Assembly: GCF_005938625.1 (NCBI RefSeq)
Contig: NZ_VCNJ01000014.1
Span: 1-64,000, forward strand
Reading direction: 5' to 3'
DNA length: 64,000 nucleotides
Source of the DNA: Pseudomonas fluorescens
Lineage (GTDB): Bacteria > Pseudomonadota > Gammaproteobacteria > Pseudomonadales > Pseudomonadaceae
This document shows positions 28,079 through 39,233 of this stretch, in pieces. Made by a program: the position numbers and the translations under genes. Within the stretch, counting starts at the first letter, position 1. Each line of letters begins with the position of its first letter. Below the pieces are notes generated by a model, which worked only from the letters and a program-made list of their open reading frames with translations, was not told the origin of the DNA and did not search any database.

Positions 28079-29068
28079 ATGACCGACGAATGGAAAGCAC
28101 CGGCCAAGGCAAGTGCCGACGACGGTGATCAGAAAAGCTGGAAGCTGTTGGAGAAAACGCTGCTCGCCGGCGTGCAGGAACAGCGTCGTTCGCGCCGCTG
28201 GGGGATTTTTTTCAAGCTGCTGACCTTTGTTTATCTGTTTGTGGCGCTGATTTTGTTCACGCCGTTGATGGACATGGAAAAGAGCGCTACACGCGGCCCG
28301 AACTACACCGCGTTGATCGACGTCACCGGCATGATCGCCGACAAGGAACCGGCCAGTGCCGATAACATCGTCGGCAGCCTGCGGGCGGCGTTCGAGGACA
28401 AGAAGGTCAAGGGTGTGATCCTGCGGATCAACAGTCCTGGCGGCAGTCCGGTGCAGTCGGGTTATGTGTATGACGAGATCAAGCGTCTGCGCGGCCTGCA
28501 TCCGGAGATCAAGGTGTATGCAGTGATTTCCGATCTGGGCGCGTCCGGTGCTTATTACATCGCCAGCGCGGCGGATCAGATCTACGCCGACAAGGCCAGT
28601 CTGGTCGGTTCGATTGGTGTGACGGCGGCCGGTTACGGTTTTGTCGGCACCATGGAGAAGCTGGGCGTCGAGCGTCGCACTTACACGTCGGGCGAGCACA
28701 AGTCGTTCCTCGATCCGTTCCAGCCACAGAAGCCTGAAGAAACGGCGTTCTGGCAGGGCGTGCTCGACACGACGCACAAGCAGTTCATCAATAGCGTCAA
28801 GCAGGGTCGTGGTGATCGTCTGAAGGACAAGGATCATCCAGAGCTGTTCTCCGGATTGGTCTGGTCGGGCGAGCAGGCGCTGCCGCTGGGGTTGATCGAT
28901 GGGCTGGGCAATGCCAGTTCGGTTGCGCGGGATGTGATTGGCGAGAAAGAGTTGGTGGATTTCACCGCTCAGGAATCGCCGTTTGATCGCTTCTCGAAAA
29001 AGCTCGGTGCCAGCGTGGCTGAGCAGTTGGCGATGTGGATGGGGTTCCACGGGCCTTCGTTGCGTTAA
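28079..29068 (+). CDS. S49-family signal peptide peptidase (SppA-like)
   Basis: The 329-aa single-domain S49 peptidase has one N-terminal membrane helix (LLTFVYLFVALILFTPLM). The nucleophile serine lies in SDLGASGAYYIASAADQIYA and the general-base lysine in a later YTSGEHKSFLDPF segment. Such proteins degrade cleaved signal peptides in the membrane. The ATG at 28079 is preferred to the GTG three codons earlier. Confidence 0.9.
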   Translation: MTDEWKAPAKASADDGDQKSWKLLEKTLLAGVQEQRRSRRWGIFFKLLTFVYLFVALILFTPLMDMEKSATRGPNYTALIDVTGMIADKEPASADNIVGSLRAAFEDKKVKGVILRINSPGGSPVQSGYVYDEIKRLRGLHPEIKVYAVISDLGASGAYYIASAADQIYADKASLVGSIGVTAAGYGFVGTMEKLGVERRTYTSGEHKSFLDPFQPQKPEETAFWQGVLDTTHKQFINSVKQGRGDRLKDKDHPELFSGLVWSGEQALPLGLIDGLGNASSVARDVIGEKELVDFTAQESPFDRFSKKLGASVAEQLAMWMGFHGPSLR

Positions 29069-29082
29069 TTCGTTGTAAAGGT

Positions 29083-29160
29083 CAAAAGATCGCAGCCTGC
29101 GGCAGCTCCTCCAGGGTTTTACATTCCCCTGTAGGAGCTGCCGCAGGCTGCGATCTTTTG
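29083..29160. repeat. REP palindrome (AAAAGATCGCAGCC type)
   Basis: A 78-nt nearly perfect inverted repeat between the convergent peptidase and maf genes, with the same arms as the copy at 3469 but TGCGG instead of TTCGG in the inner stem. Confidence 0.9.
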
Positions 29161-29163
29161 CTT

Positions 29164-29742
29164 TTAAGGAATCTGCACACCCTCAGCCAATAACATGTCG
29201 ATCAGGCGAATCAGCGGCAGGCCGATCAGGCTGGTAGCGTCAGGCCCTTCAGTGGACTGAAACAGACTTACCCCCAACCCTTCGGCCTTGAAGCTGCCAG
29301 CGCAGTCATATGGCTGCTCAATGCGCAGGTAGCGCTCGACGCGCGCCTGATCGAGCTGGCGCATGTGTACGGTGAACGGCACGCAGGCGATCTGGCATTC
29401 GCCGGTCTGGCTATTCAGCAGTGCCAGGCCGGTCAGGAAGGTCACGCTGGCGCCACTGGCTGCCAGCAGTTGCTCGCGGGCCTTGTCGAAGGTGTGCGGC
29501 TTGCCGATAATCTGCTCGCCGAGCACGGCGACCTGGTCCGAACCGATGATCAGATGAGCGGGGTGGCTGTCGGCCAATGCTCGGGCTTTCTGTTCGGCGA
29601 GGCGTTTGACCAGTTCGATGGCGGACTCGCCCGGGCGATGGCTTTCATCGATATCTGGAGAGCTGCAGACGAACGGCAGGTGCAGGCGGGCGAGCAATTC
29701 GCGACGATAGATCGAGCTTGAAGCGAGTAATAAAGGCAGCAT
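29164..29742 (-). CDS. maf: Maf-like nucleotide pyrophosphatase
   Basis: The 192-aa protein starts LLLASSSIYRRELLARL and contains VIGSDQVAVL and the SFKAEGLG segment of the Maf/YceF family. Family members hydrolyse non-canonical or modified nucleoside triphosphates (YceF prefers m7GTP). The start follows GGAGAC. It is divergent from the yceD-rpmF-fab operon, as in other gamma-proteobacteria. Confidence 0.93.
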   Translation of the reverse strand: MLPLLLASSSIYRRELLARLHLPFVCSSPDIDESHRPGESAIELVKRLAEQKARALADSHPAHLIIGSDQVAVLGEQIIGKPHTFDKAREQLLAASGASVTFLTGLALLNSQTGECQIACVPFTVHMRQLDQARVERYLRIEQPYDCAGSFKAEGLGVSLFQSTEGPDATSLIGLPLIRLIDMLLAEGVQIP

Positions 29743-29810
29743 TCACGTCTCCTGAGGCAGGTGCGGATTCTAGCGGAGGCACGCAAGTGACGGACAGGGC
29801 ACAATTTCCT

Positions 29811-29838
29811 TTGACATGGGTGGGTGCATCCCTATAAT
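29811..29838 (+). promoter_or_regulatory. Consensus sigma-70 promoter of the yceD-rpmF-fab operon
   Basis: TTGACA at 29811-29816 and TATAAT at 29833-29838 are both perfect consensus hexamers separated by 16 nt. Transcription should begin near 29845, only about 3 nt before the ATG of yceD. Confidence 0.88.
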
Positions 29839-29847
29839 GCTGCGCCT

Positions 29848-30375
29848 ATGTTGAATGACCCGATTCCACCTCACGTTGACCCGCGCAAATTGGCTGATCG
29901 TGGCACCACCCTTCAAGGTGAAATGCTGCTGGCCGATTTGGAGAGACTCTGCGACCCGCTTTCCGACAATGTCGGTACGGTGCAGGCGAAATTCGTTTTT
30001 GAACGAGATGAACGTAAATCTGTGGTAATTCACAGCTTTATCGACACCGAGGTCAAAATGGTTTGCCAGCGTTGTCTTGAGCTGGTCACCCTGCCGATCC
30101 ACAGCGAATGCAGTTATGCTGTGGTGAAAGAGGGTGCGAATACCCAGTCGTTGCCGAAAGGTTATGACGTGCTGGAACTGGGCGAAGATCCATTGGATCT
30201 GCAGTCACTGATCGAGGAGGAGCTTCTGCTCGCCTTGCCCATTGTGCCTGCTCATCATCCGGAAGAATGCCAGCAGCCGGCGGGTCTCGATGAGCCCGAA
30301 CCGAGCGAGGACGAGTCAACGCGGTCCAACCCGTTCAGTGTATTGGCGCAGTTAAAGCGTGACCCAAACGTTTAG
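29848..30375 (+). CDS. yceD: YceD (DUF177) protein, 23S rRNA accumulation protein
   Basis: The 175-aa acidic protein has the DUF177 zinc-ribbon-like core (CQRC and the following C-terminal acidic part with ECQQPAG). YceD is needed for normal 23S rRNA levels and precedes rpmF in most gamma-proteobacteria. The ATG at 29848 gives the familiar N-terminus MLNDPIPPHVDPRKLADR. It has no Shine-Dalgarno and lies about 3 nt from the predicted transcription start, suggesting leaderless translation. Confidence 0.92.
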   Translation: MLNDPIPPHVDPRKLADRGTTLQGEMLLADLERLCDPLSDNVGTVQAKFVFERDERKSVVIHSFIDTEVKMVCQRCLELVTLPIHSECSYAVVKEGANTQSLPKGYDVLELGEDPLDLQSLIEEELLLALPIVPAHHPEECQQPAGLDEPEPSEDESTRSNPFSVLAQLKRDPNV

Positions 30376-30388
30376 GAGTTAATCAATT

Positions 30389-30571
30389 ATGGCTGTTCAG
30401 CAGAACAAAAAATCCCGCTCTGCCCGTGACATGCGCCGTTCGCACGACGCTCTCGAGGCTAGCACTCTGTCTGTAGAAAAAACCACTGGTGAAGTTCACC
30501 TGCGTCACCACGTATCGCCAGAAGGCGTATACCGTGGCCGTAAAGTGATCGACAAGGGCGCTGACGAGTAA
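30389..30571 (+). CDS. rpmF: 50S ribosomal protein L32
   Basis: The 60-aa basic protein [20 protein letters not shown] is L32 of the large ribosomal subunit. A strong AGGAG lies 10 nt before the ATG. It sits between yceD and plsX, the classical link between ribosome synthesis and fatty acid synthesis. Confidence 0.98.
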
Positions 30572-30575
30572 TCAC

Positions 30576-31586
30576 TTGTCCGCTCAAGTCATCGCGATTG
30601 ACGCAATGGGCGGGGACTTCGGTCCCCGCAGCATTGTTAAGGCCAGCCTTGCTTGCCTTTCTGCTACGCCCTCGCTGCACCTGACCCTTGTCGGTCAACC
30701 CTCCCTTCTTGAAGAACTGATCAACGGCCAATCGGCTGCCGATCGCGCGCGCCTGACGATTGTTGCAGCCAGCGAAGTCATCACCATGGACGAAAAACCA
30801 ACCCAGGCGTTGCGTGGCAAGCCGGACTCGTCGATGCGTGTCGCCCTTGAACTGGTACGTGATGGCAAGGCTCAAGCCTGTGTCAGTGCTGGCAATACCG
30901 GGGCGTTGATGGCGCTCTCGCGATTCGTGCTGAAGACGTTGCCGGGTATTGATCGTCCGGCGATGGTTGCCGCGATTCCGACGCAGAAGGGCTATTGCCA
31001 GTTGCTTGATCTGGGAGCCAATGTCGATTGCAGTGCCGAGCATTTGCTGCAGTTTGCGGTGATGGGTTCGGTGGCGGCGCAGACGCTGGGCATTCATCGC
31101 CCGCGCGTCGCGCTGCTGAACATCGGCACCGAAGACATCAAGGGCAATCAGCAGGTCAAACTCGCTGCGACGCTGTTGCAGGCTGCCCGTGGCATCAATT
31201 ACATCGGCTTTATCGAAGGCGATGGCTTGTATCGTGGCGAGGCGGATGTCGTGGTGTGTGATGGTTTCGTCGGCAATATCCTGCTCAAGTCCAGCGAAGG
31301 CCTGGCGACGATGATTGCTGCGCGCATCGAAGCGCTGTTCAAAAAGAATCTGGTATCCCGTGCAGTGGGGGCCTTGGCGTTGCCGTTGATGAAGCGTTTA
31401 CAGGCGGATCTGGCGCCGGCGCGACACAACGGCGCAAGCTTTCTCGGCTTGCAGGGCATTGTGGTGAAAAGTCATGGTTCGGCGGGCGTTCAAGGCTTTC
31501 AGAGTGCTATTTCGCGTGCCCTGATCGAGATCCAGGAAAACCTTCCCGAGCGCCTTCACGGTCGTCTGGAGGATCTGTTGTCTTAG
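30576..31586 (+). CDS. plsX: Phosphate acyltransferase PlsX
   Basis: The 336-aa enzyme converts acyl-ACP to acyl-phosphate, the first step of phospholipid synthesis by the PlsXY route. The N-terminus [15 protein letters not shown] and [10 protein letters not shown] are diagnostic. Translation appears to start at a TTG (30576) only 4 nt after the rpmF stop, with GACGAG inside the rpmF end as the likely ribosome site; a weak start may keep its level low. Confidence 0.94.
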   Translation: MSAQVIAIDAMGGDFGPRSIVKASLACLSATPSLHLTLVGQPSLLEELINGQSAADRARLTIVAASEVITMDEKPTQALRGKPDSSMRVALELVRDGKAQACVSAGNTGALMALSRFVLKTLPGIDRPAMVAAIPTQKGYCQLLDLGANVDCSAEHLLQFAVMGSVAAQTLGIHRPRVALLNIGTEDIKGNQQVKLAATLLQAARGINYIGFIEGDGLYRGEADVVVCDGFVGNILLKSSEGLATMIAARIEALFKKNLVSRAVGALALPLMKRLQADLAPARHNGASFLGLQGIVVKSHGSAGVQGFQSAISRALIEIQENLPERLHGRLEDLLS

Positions 31587-31709
31587 GCGTTTTCGTCGGA
31601 CAATGCTTAAATGTGACCGCCCGGTTCAAAGGGCCATCCAACTGTCAGTTTCTTGCGTCCCCAAGCGGGGCGTCATTTTCCGACGACAAGATCATTAGGG
31701 GCTTGTTAC

Positions 31710-32648
31710 ATGTCTGCTTCCCTCGCATTCGTCTTTCCAGGACAAGGTTCGCAGTCCCTCGGCATGCTGGCCGAGCTGGGCGCGGAATATCCGTTGATCC
31801 TCGAAACTTTTAAAGAAGCCTCTGAGGCTCTGGGTTATGACCTGTGGGCACTGACCCAGCAGGGCCCGGAAGAGCAGCTTAATCAAACCGATAAAACCCA
31901 ACCGGCCATTCTGACCGCTTCGATCGCCCTGTGGCGTCTGTGGCTGGCGGAAGGCGGTGCGCGTCCGGCATTCGTTGCCGGTCACAGCCTGGGTGAATAC
32001 AGCGCGTTGGTCGCTGCTGGCAGCCTGACACTGGCTGATGCAGTGAAACTCGTTGAGCGCCGTGGTCAGTTGATGCAAGAAGCGGTTCCGGCCGGGCAGG
32101 GTGGCATGGCTGCCATTCTCGGTCTGGAAGACGCTGATGTACTGGCTGCCTGCGCCGAAGCTGCGCAAGGCGAAGTGGTCAGCGCCGTCAACTTCAACTC
32201 GCCAGGTCAGGTGGTGATTGCCGGTGCCAAGGCAGCCGTTGAACGTGCCATTGAAGGCTGCAAGGCCCGCGGTGCCAAACGCGCCATGCCGTTGCCAGTG
32301 AGCGTGCCGTCGCACTGCGAGCTGATGCGCCCGGCCGCCGAACGCTTCGCCGAATCAATTGCCGCCATCGACTGGCAGGCGCCGCAGATCCCGGTCGTAC
32401 AGAACGTCAGCGCGCAGGTGCCGGCTGATCTGGAAACCCTCAAGCGTGATCTGCTCGAACAATTGTACAAGCCAGTGCGCTGGGTCGAGTCGGTACAGAC
32501 TCTGGCCGCCAAGGGCGCGACCAATCTGGTCGAATGCGGCCCGGGCAAAGTGCTGGCCGGTCTGAACAAACGTTGCGCTGAAGGCGTGGCGACTTCCAAC
32601 CTCAATACCCCAGATGCTTTCGCTGCCGCTCGCGCAGCGCAAGCCTGA
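31710..32648 (+). CDS. fabD: Malonyl-CoA:ACP transacylase FabD
   Basis: The 312-aa enzyme loads malonyl units on ACP. The FVFPGQGSQSLGML start, the nucleophile in AGHSLGEYSALVAAG and the SVPSHCELM histidine are present. The ATG at 31710 follows AGGGG; upstream codons are not used. Confidence 0.97.
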   Translation: MSASLAFVFPGQGSQSLGMLAELGAEYPLILETFKEASEALGYDLWALTQQGPEEQLNQTDKTQPAILTASIALWRLWLAEGGARPAFVAGHSLGEYSALVAAGSLTLADAVKLVERRGQLMQEAVPAGQGGMAAILGLEDADVLAACAEAAQGEVVSAVNFNSPGQVVIAGAKAAVERAIEGCKARGAKRAMPLPVSVPSHCELMRPAAERFAESIAAIDWQAPQIPVVQNVSAQVPADLETLKRDLLEQLYKPVRWVESVQTLAAKGATNLVECGPGKVLAGLNKRCAEGVATSNLNTPDAFAAARAAQA

Positions 32649-32664
32649 ATCAGGAGAAACTTGC

Positions 32665-33408
32665 ATGAGTCTGCAAGGTAAAGTTGCACTGGTCACCGGT
32701 GCAAGCCGCGGTATCGGCCAGGCTATCGCACTGGAGCTGGGTCGTCAGGGCGCCATCGTTGTTGGTACCGCGACCTCTGCGTCGGGTGCTGAGCGCATTG
32801 CTGCGACCCTGAAGGAAAACGGTATTCAGGGCACTGGTCTTGAGCTGAACGTCACCAGCGACGAGTCGGTCAGTGCGGTGCTGGCAAGCATTCAGGAGCA
32901 GTTCGGTGCGCCGGTGGCGATCCTGGTCAATAATGCCGGTATCACCCGCGATAACCTGATGATGCGCATGAAAGACGATGAGTGGTACGACGTGATCGAT
33001 ACCAACTTGAACAGTCTATTCCGCCTGTCCAAGGGCGTTCTGCGCGGCATGACCAAGGCGCGTTGGGGCCGAATTATCAGTATTGGCTCGGTGGTGGGTG
33101 CCATGGGCAACGCAGGCCAAGTAAACTATGCAGCCGCCAAGGCCGGTCTGGAAGGTTTCAGCCGTGCAATGGCGCGTGAAGTCGGTTCGCGTTCGATTAC
33201 GGTCAACTCGGTAACCCCAGGGTTTATCGACACCGATATGACGCGCGAGCTGCCTGAAGCACAGCGTGAAGCCTTGCAGACGCAGATTCCGCTGGGTCGT
33301 CTGGGACAAGCTCAAGAGATCGCGTCTGTGGTCGCTTTTCTTGCATCCGACGGTGCGGCATACGTCACTGGGGCTACAATCCCGGTGAACGGTGGGATGT
33401 ACATGTAA
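32665..33408 (+). CDS. fabG: 3-oxoacyl-ACP reductase FabG
   Basis: The 247-aa NADPH-dependent short-chain dehydrogenase has TGASRGIG at the N-terminus, NNAGITRD, the catalytic serine in ISIGSVVG and YAAAKAG with the Tyr/Lys pair, and the C-terminal VNGGMYM. The start follows AGGAG at 32651. It is the third gene of the fab cluster. Confidence 0.97.
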   Translation: MSLQGKVALVTGASRGIGQAIALELGRQGAIVVGTATSASGAERIAATLKENGIQGTGLELNVTSDESVSAVLASIQEQFGAPVAILVNNAGITRDNLMMRMKDDEWYDVIDTNLNSLFRLSKGVLRGMTKARWGRIISIGSVVGAMGNAGQVNYAAAKAGLEGFSRAMAREVGSRSITVNSVTPGFIDTDMTRELPEAQREALQTQIPLGRLGQAQEIASVVAFLASDGAAYVTGATIPVNGGMYM

Positions 33409-33604
33409 GTAAAATGTGACGGATTGCTTCAAAAAAATGTCATACGAGCTGTCTAAAATCCGTTATAAAGCTGCAATCTATTTATAGGCAGAGGGCTGCA
33501 GGGTTTGAGGAGTGAAGCTTTCAGTTGAAAAACTGAAAAGTCTTTCTATACACTTACCCACTGGCCAGCTGCCTGAATTTGTCCATTAGGAGTGAAAACA
33601 AGGT

Positions 33605-33841
33605 ATGAGCACCATCGAAGAGCGCGTCAAGAAAATCGTTGCCGAGCAACTGGGTGTTAAAGAAGAAGAAGTGGTCAACACCGCTTCCTTCGTAGAAGAC
33701 CTGGGTGCCGACTCCCTTGACACCGTTGAGCTGGTGATGGCTCTGGAAGAGGAATTCGAGACCGAAATCCCTGACGAAGAAGCTGAGAAGATCACTACTG
33801 TACAAGCTGCAATCGACTACGTTACTAGCCACCAGGCGTAA
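33605..33841 (+). CDS. acpP: Acyl carrier protein
   Basis: The 78-aa acidic protein carries the phosphopantetheine attachment serine S37 in [12 protein letters not shown]. The 196-nt gap after fabG contains its own promoter and a leader with TTAGGAG, consistent with the very high expression of ACP. A strong terminator follows at 33871. Confidence 0.98.
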   Translation: MSTIEERVKKIVAEQLGVKEEEVVNTASFVEDLGADSLDTVELVMALEEEFETEIPDEEAEKITTVQAAIDYVTSHQA

Positions 33842-33870
33842 TAGTTTGTAATCGTTGTTTGCTGTCATGG

Positions 33871-33906
33871 AAAAACCGCACTGCCATCATGGCGTGCGGT
33901 TTTTTC
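33871..33906 (+). terminator. Intrinsic terminator after acpP
   Basis: The stem AAAAACCGCA/TGCGGTTTTT with an extended CTGCCAT...ATGGCG inner part is followed by T tracts, 30 nt after the acpP stop. It would partly insulate fabF from acpP transcription. Confidence 0.88.
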
Positions 33907-33953
33907 TTTAGGCCTGATGCAAAGTCGTCGTCATTTGAAAAAAGGAGAGTGCT

Positions 33954-35198
33954 GTGTCGCGTAGACGCGTCGTAGTCACCGGTATGGGTATGTTGTCGCC
34001 ACTGGGCACGGATGTGCCGAGCAGTTGGCAGGGCATTCTGGCTGGCCGCAGTGGCATTGGTCTGATCGAACACACCGACCTTTCTGCCTATTCCACCCGC
34101 TTTGGCGGATCGGTAAAGGGCTTCAATGTCGAGGAATACCTGTCGGTCAAGGAAGCGCGCAAGCTCGACCTGTTCATTCAGTACGGTCTCGCTGCCGGCT
34201 TTCAAGCCGTACGCAACGCTGGTCTGGAAGTCACCGACGCCAATCGTGAACGCATTGGCGTGGCCATGGGTTCGGGGATCGGCGGTCTGACCAATATCGA
34301 AGAAACCAGCCGTACTCTGCATGAGACGGGCCCGCGTCGAATCTCGCCATTCTTCGTGCCAGGCTCGATCATCAATATGATTTCCGGTTTCCTGTCCATC
34401 CACCTGGGTGCACAGGGACCTAACTACGCCATCGCCACCGCGTGCACCACGGGTACGCACTGCATTGGCATGGCGGCGCGCAACATCATGTACGACGAAG
34501 CCGACGTGATGATTGCCGGCGGTGCCGAAATGGCCGCGTGCGGTCTGGGCATGGGCGGCTTCGGCGCGTCCCGTGCGCTGTCGACGCGCAACGACGAACC
34601 GACTCGCGCCAGCCGTCCATGGGACAAGGGCCGTGACGGTTTCGTCCTGTCCGACGGTGCCGGCGCACTGGTTCTCGAAGAGCTGGAACACGCCAAGGCG
34701 CGCGGTGCGACTATCTACGCCGAGCTGATCGGCTTCGGCACCAGTGGCGATGCCTTCCACATGACTTCGCCCCCCGCCGACGGAGCCGGTGCAGCACGCT
34801 GCATCACCAACGCGCTGCGCGATGCGAAGATCAACATCGATCAAGTGCAGTACATCAATGCCCACGGTACATCGACGCCGGCCGGCGACCTCGCTGAAGC
34901 CAATGCGATCAAGACCGTGTTCGGTGATCACGCTTACAAACTGGCGGTCAGCTCGACCAAGTCGATGACCGGTCACCTGTTGGGGGCGGCGGGTGCGGTC
35001 GAGGCAATCTTCAGCGTGCTGGCGATCAACAGCCAGGTTGCCCCGCCGACCATCAACCTTGAAGAACCGGACGAAGGCTGCGACCTCGATTTCGTGGCGC
35101 ACACTGCGCGCAACATGGACATCGATGTCGTGCTGTCCAACTCCTTCGGTTTTGGCGGCACCAACGGCACTCTGGCATTCCGCCGGTTTGCAGGCTGA
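33954..35198 (+). CDS. fabF: 3-oxoacyl-ACP synthase II FabF
   Basis: The 414-aa condensing enzyme has the Cys-His-His triad: the nucleophile in [24 protein letters not shown] and [12 protein letters not shown]. It elongates acyl-ACP, including palmitoleate to cis-vaccenate. The start is a GTG with AAAGGAGAG upstream. The stop overlaps pabC by 1 nt. Confidence 0.97.
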   Translation: MSRRRVVVTGMGMLSPLGTDVPSSWQGILAGRSGIGLIEHTDLSAYSTRFGGSVKGFNVEEYLSVKEARKLDLFIQYGLAAGFQAVRNAGLEVTDANRERIGVAMGSGIGGLTNIEETSRTLHETGPRRISPFFVPGSIINMISGFLSIHLGAQGPNYAIATACTTGTHCIGMAARNIMYDEADVMIAGGAEMAACGLGMGGFGASRALSTRNDEPTRASRPWDKGRDGFVLSDGAGALVLEELEHAKARGATIYAELIGFGTSGDAFHMTSPPADGAGAARCITNALRDAKINIDQVQYINAHGTSTPAGDLAEANAIKTVFGDHAYKLAVSSTKSMTGHLLGAAGAVEAIFSVLAINSQVAPPTINLEEPDEGCDLDFVAHTARNMDIDVVLSNSFGFGGTNGTLAFRRFAG

Positions 35199-36013
35199 TG
35201 GACTGCTGGGTCGACGGTCAACCGGCTGACGCTTTGTCGCTGAAAGATCGTGGCCTTGCTTACGGCGATGGTCTGTTCGAGACCATCGCCGTGCGTAGCG
35301 GCCAGCCGATCCTGCTGGATCGACACCTGACGCGCCTGGCCGAGGGCTGCGCACGTCTGGCCATCGCGGCCGATATGGCGCTGATTCGCCATGAGCTGCT
35401 GAGCTATGCGGCAGCGATGGGCGAGGGCGTGCTCAAGCTCATCCTCACCCGTGGCGACGGTTTGCGCGGTTATGCGCCGGACCCGACGGCGCCGGGCCGC
35501 CGCATTCTGCAAGGCAATCCTCCCGCGGCTTATCCTGCTGTTCATGCTGAACAAGGCGTTCGCCTGTTCCCGTGCAGCACCCGACTTGCCAAGCAGCCGT
35601 TACTCGCCGGGCTCAAACACCTCAATCGCCTTGAACAGGTTCTTGCCCGTGCCGAATGGCAGGACGGCGAGCACGCCGAGGGCTTGATACTCGATCAGGT
35701 CGGTCGTGTCATTGAAGGGGTGTTCAGCAACCTGTTCATCGTGCGCGACGGTGTGTTGATGACACCGGATCTGAAGCGCTGCGGCGTCGCCGGGGTGATG
35801 CGTGCCGAAATATTGTTTCAGGCCGAGACTTTGGCCATCCCCACGCAAATCGCCGACATCAGCCTCGAACAGCTGCAATGGGCTGATGAAGTGTTTGTCT
35901 GCAACAGCGTGTATGGCGTCTGGCCGGTACGCGCCTGTGCTGCTCTGAGCTGGCCGGTTGGCCCGCTCACCCGTAAACTGCAAACCATTGCCCGCGCCCT
36001 ACTGGATGCCTGA
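35198..36013 (+). CDS. pabC: Aminodeoxychorismate lyase PabC
   Basis: The 271-aa PLP enzyme of fold type IV converts aminodeoxychorismate to p-aminobenzoate for folate. GLAYGDGLFETIAVR, the PLP lysine in LAGLKHLNRLEQVLAR and EGVFSNLFIV are typical. It overlaps fabF by one base, in the standard fabF-pabC-mltG-tmk-holB order. Confidence 0.95.
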   Translation: MDCWVDGQPADALSLKDRGLAYGDGLFETIAVRSGQPILLDRHLTRLAEGCARLAIAADMALIRHELLSYAAAMGEGVLKLILTRGDGLRGYAPDPTAPGRRILQGNPPAAYPAVHAEQGVRLFPCSTRLAKQPLLAGLKHLNRLEQVLARAEWQDGEHAEGLILDQVGRVIEGVFSNLFIVRDGVLMTPDLKRCGVAGVMRAEILFQAETLAIPTQIADISLEQLQWADEVFVCNSVYGVWPVRACAALSWPVGPLTRKLQTIARALLDA

Positions 36014-36016
36014 TTT

Positions 36017-37192
36017 GTGAGACGTAAACTTTTGCTGCTGCTGGAAACCGGACTGGTTCTGGCAGGGCTGTTGATGGGCGCCAGCGCCTGGAAGATTCAC
36101 TCTGCACTGGAACAGCCTCTGAACATCACGCAGGAAGAACTGCTGGATGTGCCGAAAGGCTCTACACCTACCCGCACTTTCCTTGGACTCGAAACCGATG
36201 GCGTCATCAAGGACGCTTTCTGGCTGCGGGTTTACTGGCGTTTCAATCTCGCCGGCACGCCGATCCACAGCGGCGAATACCGCATGCAGCCGGGTATGAC
36301 CGTCAACGGTTTGATCGACTTGTGGAAGCGTGGTGATGTGGTGCAGTACAGCCTGACGCTGGTCGAGGGCTGGAATTTCCATCAAGTGCGCGCCGCGTTG
36401 GCCAAAGATGAAAAGATCGAACAGACCCTGGGCGGTTTGAGCGACAGCGATGTCATGGCGAAGATTGGTCATAAAGGGCTGTTCCCGGAAGGGCGATTCT
36501 TCCCGGATACCTACCGCTTCGTGCGTGGCATGTCCGATGCCGAACTGCTGAAAAAGGCTTTTGATCGTCTCGACGAAGTATTGGCCAAGGAGTGGGAGAG
36601 TCGTTCTGCCGATGTGCCGTATACCGAACCGTATCAGGCACTGATCATGGCTTCGCTGGTCGAGAAGGAAACCGGCGTGCCGCAGGAGCGTGGGCAGATT
36701 GCCGGTGTCTTCGTGCGTCGCATGGCCCTGGGCATGCAGCTGCAGACCGATCCGACCGTCATCTATGGTCTGGGCGATCGCTACACCGGCAAGTTGACCC
36801 GTGCACATCTGAAAGAGCCGACGGCGTATAACACTTACGTGATCCCCGGCTTGCCGCCGACGCCGATCGCGATGGTTGGCCGCGAAGCGATTCACGCGGC
36901 ATTGAACCCGGTGGACGGCACCAGCCTGTACTTTGTTGCGCGTGGTGACGGCAGTCATGTGTTCTCTGACGATCTCGATGCGCACAACAATGCGGTGCGT
37001 GAGTATCAGCTCAAGCGCCGTGCGGATTACCGCTCCAGCCCTGCGCCAGCGGTAACGCCTGAAGCGGCTCCCGCTGCCGAGGATGCGATTCCTGCGGCAT
37101 CTCCGGATACAGCGCCGGAGTCGATGCCACAAGTTGCACCACAGGCGCCAGCGCTGACTCCAGAGGCCGCCGCCCCACAAAATACGCAATGA
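36017..37192 (+). CDS. mltG: Endolytic murein transglycosylase MltG
   Basis: The 391-aa protein has one N-terminal membrane helix (LLLLLETGLVLAGLLMGA), a LysM-like part and the catalytic YceG domain with the glutamate in IMASLVEKETGVPQERG and QTDPTVIYG. It cuts nascent glycan strands, helping to set their length. Unusual is an Ala/Pro/Glu-rich tail of about 50 residues after the domain, absent from E. coli MltG. It starts with GTG. Confidence 0.93.
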   Translation: MRRKLLLLLETGLVLAGLLMGASAWKIHSALEQPLNITQEELLDVPKGSTPTRTFLGLETDGVIKDAFWLRVYWRFNLAGTPIHSGEYRMQPGMTVNGLIDLWKRGDVVQYSLTLVEGWNFHQVRAALAKDEKIEQTLGGLSDSDVMAKIGHKGLFPEGRFFPDTYRFVRGMSDAELLKKAFDRLDEVLAKEWESRSADVPYTEPYQALIMASLVEKETGVPQERGQIAGVFVRRMALGMQLQTDPTVIYGLGDRYTGKLTRAHLKEPTAYNTYVIPGLPPTPIAMVGREAIHAALNPVDGTSLYFVARGDGSHVFSDDLDAHNNAVREYQLKRRADYRSSPAPAVTPEAAPAAEDAIPAASPDTAPESMPQVAPQAPALTPEAAAPQNTQ

Positions 37193-37202
37193 CGTTGATT
37201 AA

Positions 37203-38820
<1,618 letters not shown>

Positions 38821-38862
38821 GAATGTGTACCTAGACTCTGAACATCAGCAGTGGAGGTCAAC

Positions 38863-39219
38863 ATGAATGAACCCGTCAGCCCGGGGCCGCGCAACGGCAT
38901 CTTGTCCCTGACCATAAAGGACAAGTCGGTGCTCTACGCCGCTTACATGCCGTTCATCAAGAACGGTGGCTTGTTCATCCCGACCAACAAGAGTTACAGG
39001 TTGGGCGATGAGGTGTTCATGCTGCTCAACCTGATGGACGAGGCCGAGAAGATTCCGGTGGCCGGCAAGGTCGCCTGGATCACCCCCAAAGGGGCGCAAG
39101 GCAATCGCGCTGCCGGTGTCGGCGTGCAGTTCAATGACGGCGACAACACCGCGCGCAGTCGAATCGAAACCCATCTGGCCGGAGCGCTTAAATCCGACCG
39201 TCCCACTCATACGATGTAA
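38863..39219 (+). CDS. pilZ: PilZ type IV pilus assembly protein
   Basis: The 118-aa PilZ-domain protein lies after holB exactly where PilZ (PA2960) is in P. aeruginosa. Like that founding member, it lacks the N-terminal RxxxR c-di-GMP motif, so a protein-partner role in pilus assembly is expected rather than c-di-GMP binding. The ATG at 38863 follows GGAGG; the GTG at 38851 is too close to it. Confidence 0.93.
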   Translation: MNEPVSPGPRNGILSLTIKDKSVLYAAYMPFIKNGGLFIPTNKSYRLGDEVFMLLNLMDEAEKIPVAGKVAWITPKGAQGNRAAGVGVQFNDGDNTARSRIETHLAGALKSDRPTHTM

Positions 39220-39233
39220 GTAGCCGTCTTTTT

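Noticed and set aside
27251..29050. Minus-strand open frame of about 599 codons across the HAD and S49 genes
   Set aside because: It spans two well-supported genes on the other strand and has a His/Arg/Gln-rich composition with no motif.
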